DNA of 12,336 nt, taken from Gallionella sp. GTDB taxonomy: Bacteria; Pseudomonadota; Gammaproteobacteria; Burkholderiales; Gallionellaceae. Below, in pieces: positions 1-7,930 of this stretch (positions are counted from its first letter, which is position 1; each line of letters starts with the position of its first letter). Made by a program: the position numbers and the translations under genes. The notes beneath the pieces are model-generated. The model saw only the letters and a list, made by a program, of their open reading frames with translations. It did not search any database and had not been told where the DNA came from. The stretch is taken from assembly GCA_004298605.1 (NCBI GenBank), contig SCPW01000253.1:1-12336 (forward strand). The letters run 5' to 3'.

Positions 1-325
1 TGGCTACCGCGATATTGTCTGCACCCAGACCCGCTTCGCGTATTTTCAGTGCGCGCTTGAGAAAAGGCTCGGCGGCGGCGTATTTGCGCTGTTTCTCAAA
101 AACCTGCGCCATTTTGTCGAGCCGGTCGGCAACCTTGACGTGGTTGACGCCATAAGCGCGCTCCGCATCGACGATGGCCTGGCGCGCGAGGCGGACAGCC
201 TCTCCCTGTTTGATGAGCTCATCCAGGGAAGGCGTGTGCATGCTGTTATGATCCGCGATGGAGGGATGCGCGAAAAGCAAGGCCAGACAGCAGGCTACCG
301 CAGAAAATAGTGTGGTTTTTTTCAT
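1..325 (-). CDS. Exported TPR-repeat protein, C-terminus cut by window edge
   Basis: This is the first 108 codons of a minus-strand gene that continues beyond the left edge. The start at 325 gives a basic MKK N-terminus, a hydrophobic core and a likely signal peptidase site after the SIA at residues 22-24, so the product is probably periplasmic. The mature part is helical and shows tetratricopeptide spacing of the kinesin-light-chain type: alternating Ala, Leu and Tyr, with the pattern YAAAEPFLKRALKIREAGLG at the visible end. Such repeats bind other proteins, and no partner or specific function can be named. An ATG six bases upstream (331) is in frame, but 325 is preferred because GGGAG on the minus strand (about 335-339) then lies at a normal 8-nt spacing. 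The gene follows ubiB by 78 nt and may have its own promoter in that gap. Confidence 0.8.
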   Translation of the reverse strand, partial: MKKTTLFSAVACCLALLFAHPSIADHNSMHTPSLDELIKQGEAVRLARQAIVDAERAYGVNHVKVADRLDKMAQVFEKQRKYAAAEPFLKRALKIREAGLGADNIAVA

Positions 326-375
326 TTTCATTGCTCCCTTGAGTAAGCCACTATCGGCTGAATGGTTTAACGCAA

Positions 376-403
376 ATTCTACACTTAAAACGCGCCGCAA
401 CAA
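376..403 (-). promoter_or_regulatory. Possible sigma-70 promoter for the TPR gene
   Basis: On the minus strand TTGTTG (398-403) lies 16 nt upstream of TAGAAT (376-381), just after the ubiB stop codon. The -10 box matches the consensus at five of six positions and the -35 at only three. The inferred leader is about 40 nt. This is a pattern match only. Read-through from ubiB could serve the gene equally well. Confidence 0.3.
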
Positions 404-1933
404 CTATGCCGCAACCAGAATTTCCCAGGCGAAAAGGCACAGCAGCAGGATGAGCAGCGCCAGCAGGATGTTGTAACGTTTTTGTTGCTCCAGCATTTTG
501 CGCAGCAGTTCATCATTGCGGTTAGCGGCGCTGCCGGACAGGCGGTGGTGCAGCAGGCGCGGCAACTGCGGCAGCAGGGTGGCGTAATGCGGCGCTTCCT
601 CGCGCAGCGTTTTGAGGAAGCCGCGCCAGCCGACCTGCTCGCTCATCCAGCGCTCCAGCCAGGGTTTGGCGGTTTTCCACAAATCCAGTTCCGGGTCGAG
701 TTGCAGGCCCAGCCCCTCGATGTTGAGCAGCGTTTTTTGCAGCAGCACCAACTGCGGCTGGATTTCGATGCCGAAGCGGCGCGAGGTCTGGAACAGGCGC
801 AACAGCACGCGCCCGAACGAAACTTCGCGCAACGGCTTGTCGAAGATCGGTTCGCACACGGCGCGGATGGCCGCCTCCAGTTCGTCCACGCGGGTGCTGG
901 CGGGCGCCCAGCCCGACTCTATATGCACTTCGGCGACGCGCTTGTAATCGCGGCGGAAAAACGCGATGAAGTTCTGCGCGAGATAATGCTTGTCGGTATC
1001 GGTGAGCGTGCCCATGATGCCGAAATCCAGGGCGATATAGCGTCCGTCCGCCGCCACCTGCACATTGCCCGGGTGCATGTCGGCATGGAAGAAACCGTCG
1101 CGGAACACCTGCGTGTAAAAAATCTCCACGCCGTTCGCGGCCAGCTTCGGAATGTCTATACCGGCTTCGCGCAGCGCGCCCACCTGGCTGATCGTGGTGC
1201 CGTACATGCGCTGCATCACCATCACTTCGGTGCTGCAATAATCCCAGTACATCTCGGGCACCAGCAGCAGCGGCGAATCGGCAAAGTTGCGCCTGAGCTG
1301 GCTGCCGTTTGCGGCTTCGCGGGTCAGATCCAGCTCGTCCGCCAGATGCTTTTCGAACTCGTCGATCACTTCGAGCGGCTTGAGGCGGCGACCGTCCGAC
1401 CATAGCCGCTCGACCAGGTCGGCCGCCACTTTCAGCAGCGCGACATCGTGCGAGATGATGCTGGTGATGCCCGGGCGCAGGATTTTTACGGCAACGTCGC
1501 GGCCGTCCGGCAGCACGGCGAAATGAACCTGCGCCACCGACGCGCTGGCGACCGGCGTTTCATCGAAGCTTTGGAACACTTCGCGCAACGGCTTGCGGTA
1601 AGCTGCTTCCAGCGCGGCGATGGCCTGTGTTGAAGGGAAAGGCGGAACCCGGTCTTGCAGCCTGGCGAGCTCATCGGCAAGATCGATCGGCATCAGATCG
1701 CGCCGCGTCGAAAGCATCTGCCCGAACTTGACGAAGATCGGGCCGAGGTTTTCCAGCGCGAGGCGCAACCGCACCGCGCGCGGCTGGGAAGTGTTGCGCA
1801 TGAACAGCAGCATGTTCAGCGGCACGCGCATCCAGCGCACCCGCTCATGCGCCAGCATGAACTCGTCCAACCCGAAACGCAGCACCACAAAAACGATTTT
1901 TATCAGACGGAACAGGCGCATGTTAACTGTCAT
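404..1933 (-). CDS. ubiB: UbiB, ABC1/ADCK-family protein kinase-like factor for ubiquinone biosynthesis
   Basis: The 509-residue product has the full set of UbiB/ABC1 hallmarks. These are the KxGQ motif at 69-72 (VKFGQ), the Ala-rich loop ASASVAQ at 129-135 replacing a canonical glycine loop, the nucleotide-binding Lys150 in [14 protein letters not shown] at 283-290 and the metal-binding DFG at 303-305. The C-terminus (about 487-507) is a strongly hydrophobic membrane anchor. In E. coli (546 residues) UbiB has ATPase activity and is needed for aerobic ubiquinone synthesis, probably by helping extract lipid intermediates for the Ubi complex. The start at 1933 follows a G-rich ribosome binding site (GGGAGGG) at short spacing; an in-frame ATG at 1921 is an alternative. 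ubiE lies about 2 kb upstream on the same strand, but the usual partner ubiJ is not beside it. The ribosome binding site lies in a hairpin (see 1936-1961). Confidence 0.97.
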   Translation of the reverse strand: MTVNMRLFRLIKIVFVVLRFGLDEFMLAHERVRWMRVPLNMLLFMRNTSQPRAVRLRLALENLGPIFVKFGQMLSTRRDLMPIDLADELARLQDRVPPFPSTQAIAALEAAYRKPLREVFQSFDETPVASASVAQVHFAVLPDGRDVAVKILRPGITSIISHDVALLKVAADLVERLWSDGRRLKPLEVIDEFEKHLADELDLTREAANGSQLRRNFADSPLLLVPEMYWDYCSTEVMVMQRMYGTTISQVGALREAGIDIPKLAANGVEIFYTQVFRDGFFHADMHPGNVQVAADGRYIALDFGIMGTLTDTDKHYLAQNFIAFFRRDYKRVAEVHIESGWAPASTRVDELEAAIRAVCEPIFDKPLREVSFGRVLLRLFQTSRRFGIEIQPQLVLLQKTLLNIEGLGLQLDPELDLWKTAKPWLERWMSEQVGWRGFLKTLREEAPHYATLLPQLPRLLHHRLSGSAANRNDELLRKMLEQQKRYNILLALLILLLCLFAWEILVAA

Positions 1934-1935
1934 TA

Positions 1936-1961
1936 CCCTCCCCCGCAGCGATGCGGGAGGG
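1936..1961 (-). promoter_or_regulatory. Hairpin enclosing the ubiB ribosome binding site
   Basis: Read on the minus strand, the arm CCCTCCCGCA (1952-1961) can pair with TGCGGGGGAGGG (1936-1947) across a TCGC loop. This gives ten GC-rich pairs with a two-base bulge. The 3' arm is the G-rich Shine-Dalgarno region immediately before the ubiB ATG at 1933. The structure could limit ubiB translation, or end part of the Tim44-gene transcript, although no U-run follows. Its presence is visible in the sequence; a regulatory role is inferred. Confidence 0.45.
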
Positions 1962-2009
1962 GCGGCTGTAGGGGAGCGTTAGCGTTGGTGGAACAGACAG
2001 CACGGCGAA

Positions 2010-2894
2010 TCAATGCAAAGCGGTTTGCTGGATGCCCGCCAATAACCACACAGACTTGTCGTCGCGCAGGTTTTTCTGCACATGCCAGATTTCATCGATG
2101 TTTTGCGGGTTGCCGCTATGCGGCATCCCTGCTTGAACCGCTTCCGGCGCGCCGTTGTTTTCGCGCAACTGCCCGGTAAAGCGCACGCTGGCGATGGCAA
2201 GGTCGCCCTCGTTAGCCACTTCCAGCAGTTCACCGTTGATCGCCACTACATCAGTTTTTTGCGGCGCGTTGTCGCGCTCCTGCATCTGCATCGAAATTTC
2301 CGCAAACATTTCCGGCGTGGTGTATTCGCGGATGTCGTTCAGATCCTTGCGGTCATTTGCGGCCTGCAGGCGGATGAACGAAGTCTTCGCGCTGCGCAGA
2401 AAGCTTTCCACCGGAAAATCCGGGGGAATACTTCCCGTTTGCGCGGCAGGCGCGGCATTCGCCGGGCTGCCGGACAAGGGCTGTTGCGCGGGTTGGGGTT
2501 CCCGGTAAGGCGCGCCCGCCCCGGCGTATTGCATCGCGGATTGCGGCTGCGGTTTGCGGAATTTCGCGATCAGGAACATCACCGCGCCGGCCGCGAGCAA
2601 TGCCATCAGGATATTGCCCATCGCACCGCCCATGCCGCCGGCAAACATCGCGCCCAGCCCGGCGCCAATGGCCAGCCCGGCCAGTGGGCCGAGCCATTTA
2701 TTGCCGGCCGGAGCGGGTGCTGCGGCGGGCGCCGGTGCGGGTGCTGCGGCAGGGGCTTTCTGCGCCTGTTGCGGCCCCATCGAGCGCTGCTTGCCAAAAC
2801 TGCCGCCGCCGCCAAAACGCTTGGCTTCCGCCGTCGCGGCAAACAAACTCAGGCTGGTCAGGGCAATCGTCAACAACATCAAGAATCGTTTCAT
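2010..2894 (-). CDS. Tim44-like domain membrane protein
   Basis: The 294-residue product starts with a clear signal sequence (MKRFLMLLTI and following, likely cleaved after AEA at 22-24) and then the KRFGGGGSFG motif typical of bacterial Tim44-like proteins. A low-complexity Ala/Pro linker follows (about 45-64), then a Gly/Ala-rich hydrophobic region (about 67-110) able to span the membrane. The C-terminal Tim44/NTF2-like domain covers about 163-292. The domain is named for the mitochondrial import motor subunit. The role of the bacterial proteins is not settled, and membrane-associated protein or lipid handling is only a guess. The gene is often found near ubiE and ubiB in Betaproteobacteria, as here. 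The start at 2894 is chosen because GAGGA lies about 6 nt upstream and the signal peptide begins there; a longer frame to 3014 adds 40 residues without any signal feature. Confidence 0.9.
   Translation of the reverse strand: MKRFLMLLTIALTSLSLFAATAEAKRFGGGGSFGKQRSMGPQQAQKAPAAAPAPAPAAAPAPAGNKWLGPLAGLAIGAGLGAMFAGGMGGAMGNILMALLAAGAVMFLIAKFRKPQPQSAMQYAGAGAPYREPQPAQQPLSGSPANAAPAAQTGSIPPDFPVESFLRSAKTSFIRLQAANDRKDLNDIREYTTPEMFAEISMQMQERDNAPQKTDVVAINGELLEVANEGDLAIASVRFTGQLRENNGAPEAVQAGMPHSGNPQNIDEIWHVQKNLRDDKSVWLLAGIQQTALH
2713..2750 (-). repeat. Short tandem direct repeat coding the Ala/Pro linker
   Basis: The 14-mer gcgggtgctgcggc occurs at 2713-2726 and again at 2737-2750 on the plus strand, a 24-nt period equal to eight codons. 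It encodes Ala/Pro-rich linker residues of the Tim44-like protein. In-frame repeats of this kind can change linker length by slippage. Confidence 0.6.
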
Positions 2895-2931
2895 GTGTTC
2901 CTCATCGGGTGGTTGAAAGAAAACGGGGCGA

Positions 2932-2940
2932 AGTATAACA
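2932..2940 (-). promoter_or_regulatory. Extended -10 promoter for the Tim44-like gene
   Basis: The minus strand reads TGTTATACT here, an extended -10 box (TGn followed by TATACT, five of six consensus bases). It would give a leader of about 30 nt before the ATG at 2894. No good -35 hexamer is visible, which is tolerable for extended -10 promoters. It lies in the 135-nt gap after rluA (2895-3029), the widest gap on the minus strand, where a new transcript start makes sense. Confidence 0.45.
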
Positions 2941-3029
2941 CCGGCAGCCGGACAACACTGTGCAGCTTCGGGTAATGGCCTCTCGCTCCATCCCGGAATA
3001 CCGGCGCGTGGCACGCCCTGCTTTGCCGC

Positions 3030-3725
3030 TCAGAACGGCGGCTCGCACACCAGATCCAGCGGTTCTCCGCTGAGCGGATGCGCGAAGCGCAGCGCTCGGG
3101 CGTGCAGCAGCAACCGCGCTGTGCCGCCACTGGCCTCCGCCCCGTACAACGCATCCCCCAGAACCGGATGCCCGATGGCCGCCATATGCACGCGCAACTG
3201 GTGGGTGCGCCCGGTGACCGGCTCCAGCTCCACGCGCGTGGCGCCGGCGGCCGCATCGTGCGCCAGCAGGCGATAGCGCGTGAGCGAGGGCTTGCCGTTT
3301 CCGAAATCCACCTTCTGCCGCGGGCGGTTCAGCCAGTCGCCAATCAGGGGGAAATCAATTTCGCCGGATGGCGGTTCCAACTGCCCCGACACCACCGCCA
3401 CATAGCGTTTCGCCACCAGGCGCTCGCGGAACAAATGCGACAGGCGACGCTGCATCTCCGCGCCCCGCGCGAACAGCATCAGGCCGGAAGTCGCCATGTC
3501 CAGGCGGTGCACGATCAGCGCATCGGGGAACGCGGCCTGCACGCGGCCCGCCAGGCAGTCCCGCTTGTCCGCCCCGCGCCCCGGCACGGCAAGCAGCCCG
3601 GCGGGCTTGTTCGCCACAATGATGGAATCGTCCCGGTAGATCAGATCGGGGCCGCCGTTGTGGGGTGGGGTGTAATTTGAGTGCGGATGAACCGATAGAG
3701 AACCCCGCGAAACCGGGAAGGCCAT
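3030..3725 (-). CDS. rluA: RluA-type 23S rRNA/tRNA pseudouridine synthase
   Basis: This 231-residue protein belongs to the RluA family of pseudouridine synthases. It has the catalytic motif HRLDMATSGL with the nucleophilic Asp at residue 76, the substrate-fold motif GRTHQLRVHMAAIGHPVLGD, and the stretch PLIGDWLNRPRQKVDF. That stretch closely resembles what I recall of E. coli RluA (PLICDWPNRPKQKV), which modifies U746 of 23S rRNA and U32 of several tRNAs. Length is close to E. coli RluA (219). The ATG at 3725 overlaps the upstream stop codon in a TGATG arrangement, with GGGGA about 7 nt upstream, which suggests translational coupling to the small Cys-rich gene. A GTG at 3728 is a possible alternative start. 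Roughly 15 N-terminal residues extend beyond the family core. Confidence 0.92.
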   Translation of the reverse strand: MAFPVSRGSLSVHPHSNYTPPHNGGPDLIYRDDSIIVANKPAGLLAVPGRGADKRDCLAGRVQAAFPDALIVHRLDMATSGLMLFARGAEMQRRLSHLFRERLVAKRYVAVVSGQLEPPSGEIDFPLIGDWLNRPRQKVDFGNGKPSLTRYRLLAHDAAAGATRVELEPVTGRTHQLRVHMAAIGHPVLGDALYGAEASGGTARLLLHARALRFAHPLSGEPLDLVCEPPF

Positions 3726-3934
3726 CACTTTTCCCCGGAGGGTTCTTGAGGGTGATCGTTTTCTTCCGTCTCAGGCTTGTTGCCGCCCCACCCTCCGGCC
3801 GGACGGTTTTTGCTTTCGTCCGCCCAGACAAAACGACCGAACAACACGCATCCCTTCATTCCCGGGTTGCAGGGCAGGTCGTTGACGCGCGCGCATTTGC
3901 CGTCGTGTTCGTGCGGGCATCCCCATGAGCTCAT
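3725..3934 (-). CDS. Small Cys-rich protein of unknown function
   Basis: The ORF encodes 69 residues with four cysteines in its first half (Cys6, Cys14, Cys22, Cys29; spacing CX7CX7CX6C), along with His8 and His10, and the compact segment CNPGMKGCVLFGRF. The second half is hydrophilic, charged and probably disordered. Clustered Cys and His suggest metal binding or disulfides, but I recognise no named family. There is no signal peptide, so it is likely cytoplasmic. It begins 39 nt after ubiE and its stop overlaps the rluA start (TGATG), so it appears to be a real operon member. Its own ribosome binding site is weak. The tight coupling and the non-random Cys pattern are the evidence that it is translated. 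Confidence 0.7.
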   Translation of the reverse strand: MSSWGCPHEHDGKCARVNDLPCNPGMKGCVLFGRFVWADESKNRPAGGWGGNKPETEENDHPQEPSGEK

Positions 3935-3973
3935 GCGTTTTATTTTTCAGGATAAATTGTGGTCAAACCCGGT

Positions 3974-4705
3974 TTACAGCTTATACCCCCGATGCACAGC
4001 CACCACGCCGCCGGTCAGATTGAAGTATTCGACGCGCTCCAGTCCGGCCTCTTCCATCATTTTCTTTAACTCTTCCTGCCCCGGATGCATGCGGATGGAT
4101 TCGGCGAGGTAGCGGTAGCTGTCCGCGTCGTTGGCGACGATCTGCCCGATTTTGGGCAACAGCTTGAAGGAATAGGCATCGTAAAACGGCTCCAGCGGTT
4201 TGGCGATTCTGGAGAATTCCAGCACGATCAGCCGTCCGCCCGGCTTGAGCACGCGGCGCATATCGCGCAGCGCGGCATCCTTGTGCGTGACATTGCGCAG
4301 GCCGAAAGCGATGCAGACGCAGTCGAAATAATTGTCGGGGAACGGCAGGTGTTCGGCGTCGCATTGCGCGACCGGCGTGGCGATGCCTTCGTCGAGCAGC
4401 CGGTCGCGGCCCACGCGCAGCATGGCGTTATTGATGTCGGTGAGCACGACTTGCCCGCCGCTGCCAGTTTTCTTGAGGAACAGCCGCGACAAATCCGCCG
4501 AGCCGCCCGCCACGTCCAGCACGCGCTGGCCTTCGCGCACGCCGCTGACGCCGACCGCGAAGCGTTTCCACAAGCGGTGCAGGCCGACCGACATCAGGTC
4601 GTTCATTACATCGTATTTTCCGGCGACCGAGGTGAAGACGCCCGCGACGCGCCCGGCTTTTTCTTCCTCGGCGACGGTTTCAAAACCAAAGTGTGTTTCA
4701 GCCAT
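3974..4705 (-). CDS. ubiE: UbiE, demethylubiquinone/demethylmenaquinone C-methyltransferase
   Basis: The 243-residue protein is a class I SAM-dependent methyltransferase with both UbiE signatures: [17 protein letters not shown] at 31-47 and [15 protein letters not shown] at 151-165. It also has the conserved segment [17 protein letters not shown] near 192-208. It catalyses the C-methylation of the quinone ring in ubiquinone (and, where present, menaquinone) synthesis. The length fits E. coli UbiE (251). SAM motif I reads [10 protein letters not shown] rather than the commoner LDLAGGTGDL, a small departure at the Gly-rich turn. The start is supported by AGGAG about 9 nt upstream. It is separated from rfaE2 by 90 nt and may be the first gene of a ubiE-(Cys protein)-rluA transcript, although I see no convincing promoter. 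Confidence 0.97.
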   Translation of the reverse strand: MAETHFGFETVAEEEKAGRVAGVFTSVAGKYDVMNDLMSVGLHRLWKRFAVGVSGVREGQRVLDVAGGSADLSRLFLKKTGSGGQVVLTDINNAMLRVGRDRLLDEGIATPVAQCDAEHLPFPDNYFDCVCIAFGLRNVTHKDAALRDMRRVLKPGGRLIVLEFSRIAKPLEPFYDAYSFKLLPKIGQIVANDADSYRYLAESIRMHPGQEELKKMMEEAGLERVEYFNLTGGVVAVHRGYKL

Positions 4706-4795
4706 CTTTTTATGCTCCTGTGATACTAATTTGTGTTACGAAAATGTTCATTCCGCAAGGCGCACTCCATGCAGCCCGCGTTGTTCTTCCCGCAT

Positions 4796-5281
4796 TCATA
4801 GCGAGCGGATTTTATTCAACAGCGCGGTGGTGGAGCGTTCGTGCAGGAACGGTATGCTGTGGACGGACCCGCCCCAGCTTTGCACTTCACGCGCGCCGAC
4901 GATGTTTTCGACCTGCCAGTCGCCGCCCTTCGCCAGCACATCGGGGCGGCAGGTGAGGATCAGTTCCAGCGGCGTATCTTCGCCGAACTCCGCTACCAGG
5001 CTGACCGATTCTAGAGCGGCGAGCACCGCCATGCGGTCATGCAGCGGGTTGACCGGCCTGTCGCCGTCCTTGCCCAGGCGTTTCACCGAGGCGTCGCTGT
5101 TGACGCCGACGACCAGCGATGCGCCCAGCGCGCGCGCCTGCGCGAGATAGGTCACATGGCCGCGGTGCAGCACGTCGAAGCAGCCGTTGGTGAACACCAG
5201 CGGGCGCGGCAGCGCGGCCACGCGCGCGGCGAGCATACCGGGCCTGCACAGCTTGCCTTCGAAGGCGGGCGCGGGATACAT
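4796..5281 (-). CDS. rfaE2: RfaE2, D-glycero-beta-D-manno-heptose 1-phosphate adenylyltransferase
   Basis: The 161-residue protein is a cytidylyltransferase-like nucleotidyltransferase. It has [16 protein letters not shown] at 31-46, containing the HxGH active-site motif (39-42), KGGDW at 118-122, and the C-terminal [10 protein letters not shown] motif that contacts the nucleotide phosphates. It activates heptose 1-phosphate with ATP to ADP-heptose for lipopolysaccharide inner core synthesis. In E. coli this domain is the C-terminal half of bifunctional HldE. Here it stands alone, so the kinase (RfaE1/HldA) must be encoded elsewhere. The ATG at 5281 abuts the dolP stop codon (TAGATG, no gap), which points to coupled translation. 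The SIS-domain protein two genes upstream could belong to the same pathway. Confidence 0.95.
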   Translation of the reverse strand: MYPAPAFEGKLCRPGMLAARVAALPRPLVFTNGCFDVLHRGHVTYLAQARALGASLVVGVNSDASVKRLGKDGDRPVNPLHDRMAVLAALESVSLVAEFGEDTPLELILTCRPDVLAKGGDWQVENIVGAREVQSWGGSVHSIPFLHERSTTALLNKIRSL

Positions 5282-5848
5282 CTAGTCGAGGTATTCGAAC
5301 AGCTTGACCACCCGCTGCACGCCGCCGACGGTGCTGGCGATTCCGGCGGCGGCATCGGCTTCGGCATGTTTGACGATGCCCATCAGGAACACCGAGCCGT
5401 TTTCCGTGACGACCTTGACGTGATCGGCGCTGAAGCGCTTGTCGTTCACAAAGCGCAGTTTGATGTCCGAGGTAATCAGGCTGTCGCTGCTGCGCGAGGT
5501 CAACGAGCTCGTGCCGGAAATGGCCAGTTCGTTATTTACGCCGCGCACATTCTCGATGCCGGAAACAATCCTGCCGATTTCGGCTTTCGCCGTTTCGGAA
5601 GGCGCTTCGCCGCTGATCAGCACATTGCGGTTGAAACTGGTGACGTTCAAATGCACGTTGCCTTTAAATTGCTTGCCGATGCGTTCGATCGCCTTGATTT
5701 CGATCGACTGGTCTTCGACATACGCCCCGCTGGTGCGCCGGTCCTGCGCCATCATGACGCCCGTTCCGACGCCGGTGGCGACTACCGGGAAACAGCCTTG
5801 CAGCGAACCTGATACCAGTGCAAGCAAGAGCAACGAAATAACACGCAT
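5282..5848 (-). CDS. dolP: DolP-like outer-membrane lipoprotein with two BON domains
   Basis: The 188-residue product has a lipoprotein signal (MRVISLLLLALVSGSLQGC, lipobox LQGC with Cys19). Phe follows the Cys, so nothing retains it in the inner membrane and outer-membrane sorting is expected. Two BON domains follow, at roughly 45-107 and 118-188. The second contains VKVVTENGSVFLMGIV, very close to E. coli DolP (YraP, 191 residues). DolP binds anionic phospholipids at division sites and supports outer-membrane integrity and the BAM machinery. The gene lies directly after diaA, as in E. coli. The ATG at 5848 is 2 nt past the diaA stop and has AGGAG 7 nt upstream; an ATG at 5854 is too close to that ribosome binding site. 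Confidence 0.92.
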   Translation of the reverse strand: MRVISLLLLALVSGSLQGCFPVVATGVGTGVMMAQDRRTSGAYVEDQSIEIKAIERIGKQFKGNVHLNVTSFNRNVLISGEAPSETAKAEIGRIVSGIENVRGVNNELAISGTSSLTSRSSDSLITSDIKLRFVNDKRFSADHVKVVTENGSVFLMGIVKHAEADAAAGIASTVGGVQRVVKLFEYLD

Positions 5849-5850
5849 GG

Positions 5851-6817
<967 letters not shown>

Positions 6818-6821
<4 letters not shown>

Positions 6822-7930
6822 GGTTTGCCGGCCGCCTGGCCGGGGAACATTTGCGGGGTGGGCGCGGCAGGCGCGTCGGGCAGTTGCGCGCTTCCTTGCG
6901 CGAATATCGCCTGAATCGCCGCGCGCTGAAAGGTGTGGCCGCGGAGCTGTATCTGGCCGCTTACGCCGTCCAGCGGCAGGGCGGCGTCAACCTGGCCGGC
7001 AAGCATCAATTGAATCAGGCGGAATGCGTCTACACCCAGCGCGTAAAGCCTCTCATGGCTGGCGGAAAGCGGCGGGTCGGCGCGCGGGTAGGCCATCACG
7101 GCCGGGTGGTCGGCCTGCAGCAGCCACGGCATGTCGACAAAGCGGATGCCGTCCAGATCATAATTGGTGAGGCTGTCGCCGTTGCCGGCAAAAATTTGCG
7201 AGGTGGCGTAAACCGGCAATTTGTTGGGCAGGTAAGGGCGGATCAGGCGCGCTGTTCCGGCATCGACAGCGAGAAATACCGCCGCGTCCGACATGGCGGA
7301 GATGTCCGATAGCACTGCGGGGTCGCCGTTGAATTCGACCCCGCGCAGTGTCGCGCCGCCCAGGCTGCGCCATTCTTCTTCAAAGGCGGATTGCAGGCGT
7401 TTGTCCAGTTGCGCCCGGGTGGCGATCACGATGGCCTGGCGCAAGCCCTGCTGCCCGGCCAGTTGCGCGACCTGCCGCGCTTCCGCTTCCGCCGCCATGC
7501 CAAAAAAATACAACTGCCCGGCAAGCGGATCTTCCACCGCGTTCAGGGCCAGCGTCGGCACGGGAATATCCGGCTCCGCCGCCAGCGTGGTGGCCCCGCT
7601 GCGTGTCAGCGGCCCCACCACGGCGCGCGCGCCTCCGGCGATGGCCTGGCGATACAGCGCGACGATGTCCGCGCGCTCGTCGGAGCAGCCATATACGCGC
7701 ACGGGCAACGCTTCCGGCCGGGCGGGCGTTTCCGGGCCGGCGGCCGCCTGGAAGCCCTGCTGCACCGCCTCGGCGGCGGAGCCGAAAATCGCCGATTCCA
7801 GCGGCAGCAGCAGCGCGATATGCGGCGCGGGTTCCTCATCGGCTGAAACCGGCGGTTCATCGGTGGCGCGGGCAAAACTGCTCACGTATAGTGCGAGCAA
7901 AGCCGAGAGCAGGAGGAACACGCGTTGCAT
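6818..7930 (-). CDS. lpoA: LpoA-like penicillin-binding protein activator, short non-lipidated form
   Basis: The 370-residue exported protein has a signal peptide (MQRVFLLLSALLALYVSSFA, likely cleaved near ARA) and then a type I periplasmic-binding-protein-like fold. It opens with PHIALLLPLESAIFGSAAEA and contains AVVGPLTRSGATTLA. This is the C-terminal domain of LpoA, the outer-membrane lipoprotein that activates PBP1A in E. coli (678 residues). The N-terminal TPR domain of E. coli LpoA is absent. There is no lipobox Cys, so the protein would be soluble in the periplasm if the start is right. Neighbours (rsmI divergent, then yraN, diaA, dolP) support the identity. ATG 7930 is preferred for its signal peptide; ATG 7939 is in frame. 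Either start overlaps the rsmI coding region on the other strand. Confidence 0.85.
7887..7892 (+). promoter_or_regulatory. rsmI: Possible -10 box for rsmI
   Basis: TATAGT, five of six consensus bases, lies 33 nt upstream of the rsmI TTG start and inside the first codons of lpoA on the other strand. No convincing -35 hexamer is seen at 16-18 nt. Position and leader length are sensible, but the call rests on one hexamer. Confidence 0.3.
7911..7916 (+). promoter_or_regulatory. rsmI: Ribosome binding site that fixes the rsmI TTG start
   Basis: AGGAGG is a perfect Shine-Dalgarno sequence 8 nt before the TTG at 7925. No ATG or GTG in the rsmI frame lies between it and the conserved N-terminal motif, so the non-ATG start is well supported. 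Confidence 0.85.

Noticed and set aside
482..1405. 307-codon plus-strand frame inside ubiB
   Set aside because: It is antisense to clear UbiB motifs ([11 protein letters not shown]) and has Gln/Arg/His-rich composition typical of a shadow frame.
2082..2975. 297-codon plus-strand frame across the Tim44-like gene
   Set aside because: The minus strand has the signal peptide, ribosome binding site and domain; the plus frame has none.
4706..4795. Promoter for ubiE in the 90-nt gap after rfaE2
   Set aside because: AT-rich pieces occur, but no -10/-35 pair with acceptable spacing was found; the only clear signal there is the ubiE ribosome binding site.
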